From Candidatus Krumholzibacteriia bacterium (lineage in GTDB: Bacteria > Krumholzibacteriota > Krumholzibacteriia > LZORAL124-64-63), in NCBI GenBank assembly GCA_027056825.1, contig JALUJS010000185.1, positions 1 to 7,949 on the forward strand: a DNA stretch of 7,949 nucleotides. The letters are read 5' to 3'. Below, one piece after another: positions 6,555 to 7,949 of the stretch. Both the position numbers and the translations under genes were made by a program. Below the pieces are notes generated by a model. It searched no databases and was not told the origin of the DNA. It saw only the letters and a program-made list of their open reading frames with translations. Numbering within the stretch: the first letter of the stretch is position 1; each line of letters opens with the position of its first letter.

Positions 6555-7365
6555 TTTCACCCTCGTGACCGTTCTGCAGAACATTCTCCATTCCCTGCTG
6601 AACGCGGTGGCGGCCTTCCTGCCGCGGGCCCTGACCGCCCTGGTGGTGATCCTGGTCGGGTTCCTGCTGGCGAAGATCATCGCCCGCGCGGTGCGCACCG
6701 GTTTCGCGCGCCTGAAGATCGACGACGGCCTGGAGCGAGTGGGCCTGACGGAGCTGCTGAAGAAATTCGGCCTGCAGGATCCTCCGGGCCAGGTGCTGGG
6801 CCGCCTGCTGTACTACCTGATCGTGCTGATGTTCATCAAGTCGGCCTGCGACGCCGTCGGCCTGCCCGCCGTGTCGGGCGCCATCACGGCCTTCTTCGCC
6901 TACCTGCCCAACATCGTCGCCGCCCTGATCCTCATGATCATCGGTATGCTGGTCGCCCGGTTCGCCTCGGGCGCCGCCACGCGCGCGGCCCGCGACGCTG
7001 GCATCGAGTTCGCGCCGGCCCTGGGCAACATCGCCTCGGCGGCCATCCTGTTCATCGTCTCGTTCATGGCGATCACGCAGCTGAAGATCCACACCGAGAT
7101 CATCCACATGGTGGCCCAGATCGTCCTGGCCGGCGGGGCCCTGGCCTTCGCCCTGAGCTTCGGCCTGGGCGCCCGGGACGTGACCCGCAACCTGCTGGCC
7201 GGGTTCTACGCGCGCAAGCTGTTCAAGGTGGGTGAACCGGTGGCCGTGGCCGGCCTGGAGGGCACCCTGGCCGGAATCACGGCCCAGCACGTGATCATCG
7301 AGACCGGGGACCGTATGCTGACCCTGCCCAACTCCGTGTTCCTGGACGGGATGGTCAGCCAGTAA
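6544..7365 (+). CDS. Small MscS-family mechanosensitive channel protein with TM_helix repeats
   Basis: A 273-residue inner-membrane protein with about five spans, near residues 21-47, 88-106, 119-141, 160-182 and 187-208. Two segments starting L-P (27-61 and 121-155) align with each other, for example ALVVILVGFLLAKII against ALILMIIGMLVARFA, giving a repeat 94 residues apart like the conserved TM_helix repeat (PF05552). The last span, GGALAFALSFGLGARDV, is Gly/Ala-rich like the MscS pore helix. It is followed by a MscS-type beta domain (FKVGEPVAVAGLEGTLAGITAQHV ending LPNSVF). The protein stops just after, so the C-terminal alpha/beta vestibule is absent. The ATG at 6544 has GGAGG nine bases upstream and overlaps the previous stop. 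Expected role is relief of osmotic tension, though gating without the vestibule is unproven. It is the last gene of the sigma factor operon. Confidence 0.9.
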   Translation: MNSDFTLVTVLQNILHSLLNAVAAFLPRALTALVVILVGFLLAKIIARAVRTGFARLKIDDGLERVGLTELLKKFGLQDPPGQVLGRLLYYLIVLMFIKSACDAVGLPAVSGAITAFFAYLPNIVAALILMIIGMLVARFASGAATRAARDAGIEFAPALGNIASAAILFIVSFMAITQLKIHTEIIHMVAQIVLAGGALAFALSFGLGARDVTRNLLAGFYARKLFKVGEPVAVAGLEGTLAGITAQHVIIETGDRMLTLPNSVFLDGMVSQ

Positions 7366-7395
7366 TCGCCCGGTCGACCGGCCCGAGGGATGACA

Positions 7396-7424
7396 AAGCC
7401 CCCTTTCACCATGAAAGGGGGCTT
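7396..7424 (+). terminator. Hairpin terminator after the MscS-like gene, possibly bidirectional
   Basis: A 12-13-bp perfect inverted repeat (arms AAGCCCCCTTTC and complement, 7396-7408 with 7412-7424) lies 30 bases past the channel stop. The T-run after it on the plus strand is broken (TTCGCTTT), and on the minus strand only TTTG follows, so it may serve both convergent genes with modest strength. Nothing else is recognisable in the gap 7366-7510. Confidence 0.75.
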
Positions 7425-7510
7425 CGCTTTGGGTCCGAACGCTCGAACGGGGGAGAGGATACGTCCGGACCCGGGCCCCCGCTCGGGCGAGAGCCACATG
7501 GGAGGCGGAC

Positions 7511-7948
7511 CTAGTAGGTCACGCCAGGCTCCATGTCCTTGGCCGCGTCGATCCAGCCCTGGACCACGCTGGCCGCGGGAGAGGACTTGCTCAGGTGCTT
7601 TTCCTCGTTCACCTCGGCCATTTTCGCGGCGAGGTTCCCGGCGTTGCGCGTGCGCAGCTCCTTGACGGTGTCCACGCCGGCGCCCTCGAGCAGCTCGGAG
7701 AATTGGGGGCCGATGCCGGAAACCCGCATCAGGTCGGCCAGGTTGGTCCACTTGAGGATCAGGCTCTCGCTCAGACCACAGGCGGCGGCGATGTTCTTGC
7801 GCCCCGACGGGGTCTTGCACTCGCCCAGCAGGTCTTCGGTGGCGGCGAAATCGATGTTCTCGTCGTGCTGCCCGACCGCGGCCTTGGTCGAGGGGGTGTA
7901 GATCGGCTCGGGCAGGCGGTCGGCCAATTGCAGGCCCGCCGGCAGGGG
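7511..7948 (-). CDS. Chimeric frame: PurC segment fused to DUF4332 helix-hairpin-helix protein (5' end outside window)
   Basis: The frame is open from the right edge of the window to TAG 7511-7513, giving 145 visible residues. The first 37 or so read as the middle of PurC, with PAGLQLADRLPEPIYTPSTK and GQHDENI, the substrate-loop pattern of SAICAR synthetase. From about 7837 downward the protein is instead DUF4332-like: EDLLGECKTPSGRK, then LILKWTNLADLMRV, a helix-hairpin-helix (SGIGPQFSELLEGAGV), KMAEVNEEK, and an ending PGVTY. The rest of PurC, including its D-x-K-x-E-F-G signature, is missing, as is the usual first helix-hairpin-helix part of DUF4332 proteins. A TTG at 7925-7927 could be called a start but has no support; reading continues upstream. 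This may be a real deletion fusion, a decayed purC, or an assembly join. DUF4332 function is unknown; nucleic-acid contact through the hairpin is inference. Confidence 0.8.
   Translation of the reverse strand, partial: PLPAGLQLADRLPEPIYTPSTKAAVGQHDENIDFAATEDLLGECKTPSGRKNIAAACGLSESLILKWTNLADLMRVSGIGPQFSELLEGAGVDTVKELRTRNAGNLAAKMAEVNEEKHLSKSSPAASVVQGWIDAAKDMEPGVTY
7838..7948 (-). pseudogene. purC: purC (SAICAR synthetase) internal fragment within the chimeric frame
   Basis: Residues PLPAGL, RLPEPIYTPSTKA and HDENI match the eukaryotic-like bacterial PurC loop (compare yeast Ade1 FPEPIFTPSTKA...HDENI, from memory). PurC joins aspartate to CAIR in purine synthesis. Here the sequence leaves the PurC pattern after DFAAT, so no complete enzyme can be made from this copy. 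The boundary is placed by eye and may be off by several codons. Confidence 0.6.
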
Positions 7949-7949
7949 G

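Noticed and set aside
6412..7497. 361-codon minus-strand frame opposite the MscS-like gene
   Set aside because: Gln/Asp/His/Gly-rich antisense shadow crossing the terminator hairpin.

Overview
The window is a GC-rich (strongly G/C third-position) bacterial segment. The outer-membrane-type lipoprotein with a peptidoglycan-binding domain suggests a Gram-negative envelope. I could not identify the lineage from sequence alone. There are no rRNA or tRNA genes, insertion sequences, CRISPR arrays or phage genes. Genes are packed, often overlapping by a few bases.

Layout. (1) At 3-872 (+) is the 3' end of a beta-propeller-like protein of unknown role. (2) Convergent to it, and read right to left, is a compact operon at 4219-889 (-). 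It holds tcdA (tRNA ct6A37 cyclase), a CPA2/Kef-type cation:proton antiporter with a cytoplasmic TrkA-N/TrkA-C regulatory module, and a four-helix DUF2871-like membrane protein. The antiporter most likely starts at a TTG just after tcdA, so the longer upstream reading frame is an artefact. (3) A strong intrinsic terminator at 4267-4299 ends the next minus-strand gene, at 5501-4341. This gene encodes a lipoprotein with a coiled coil, eight tandem units of mostly 23 residues, and a C-terminal PG_binding_1 domain. (4) Diverging from it across a 230-bp intergenic region is a three-gene overlapping operon at 5732-7365 (+): an ECF sigma factor, an 80-residue single-span membrane protein (possible anti-sigma), and a short MscS-like channel. 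A hairpin at 7396-7424 separates it from the last gene. (5) At 7948-7511 (-), entering from beyond the window, is an open frame that begins as the middle of PurC (SAICAR synthetase) and continues in frame as a DUF4332 helix-hairpin-helix protein.

How it fits together. The centre looks like an envelope or osmotic stress unit: sigma factor, small membrane partner and mechanosensitive channel on one side, and a wall-binding repeat lipoprotein on the other. The antiporter nearby also concerns ion balance. The two points most worth checking are the PurC-DUF4332 chimera and the acidic-to-basic switch in the lipoprotein repeats.
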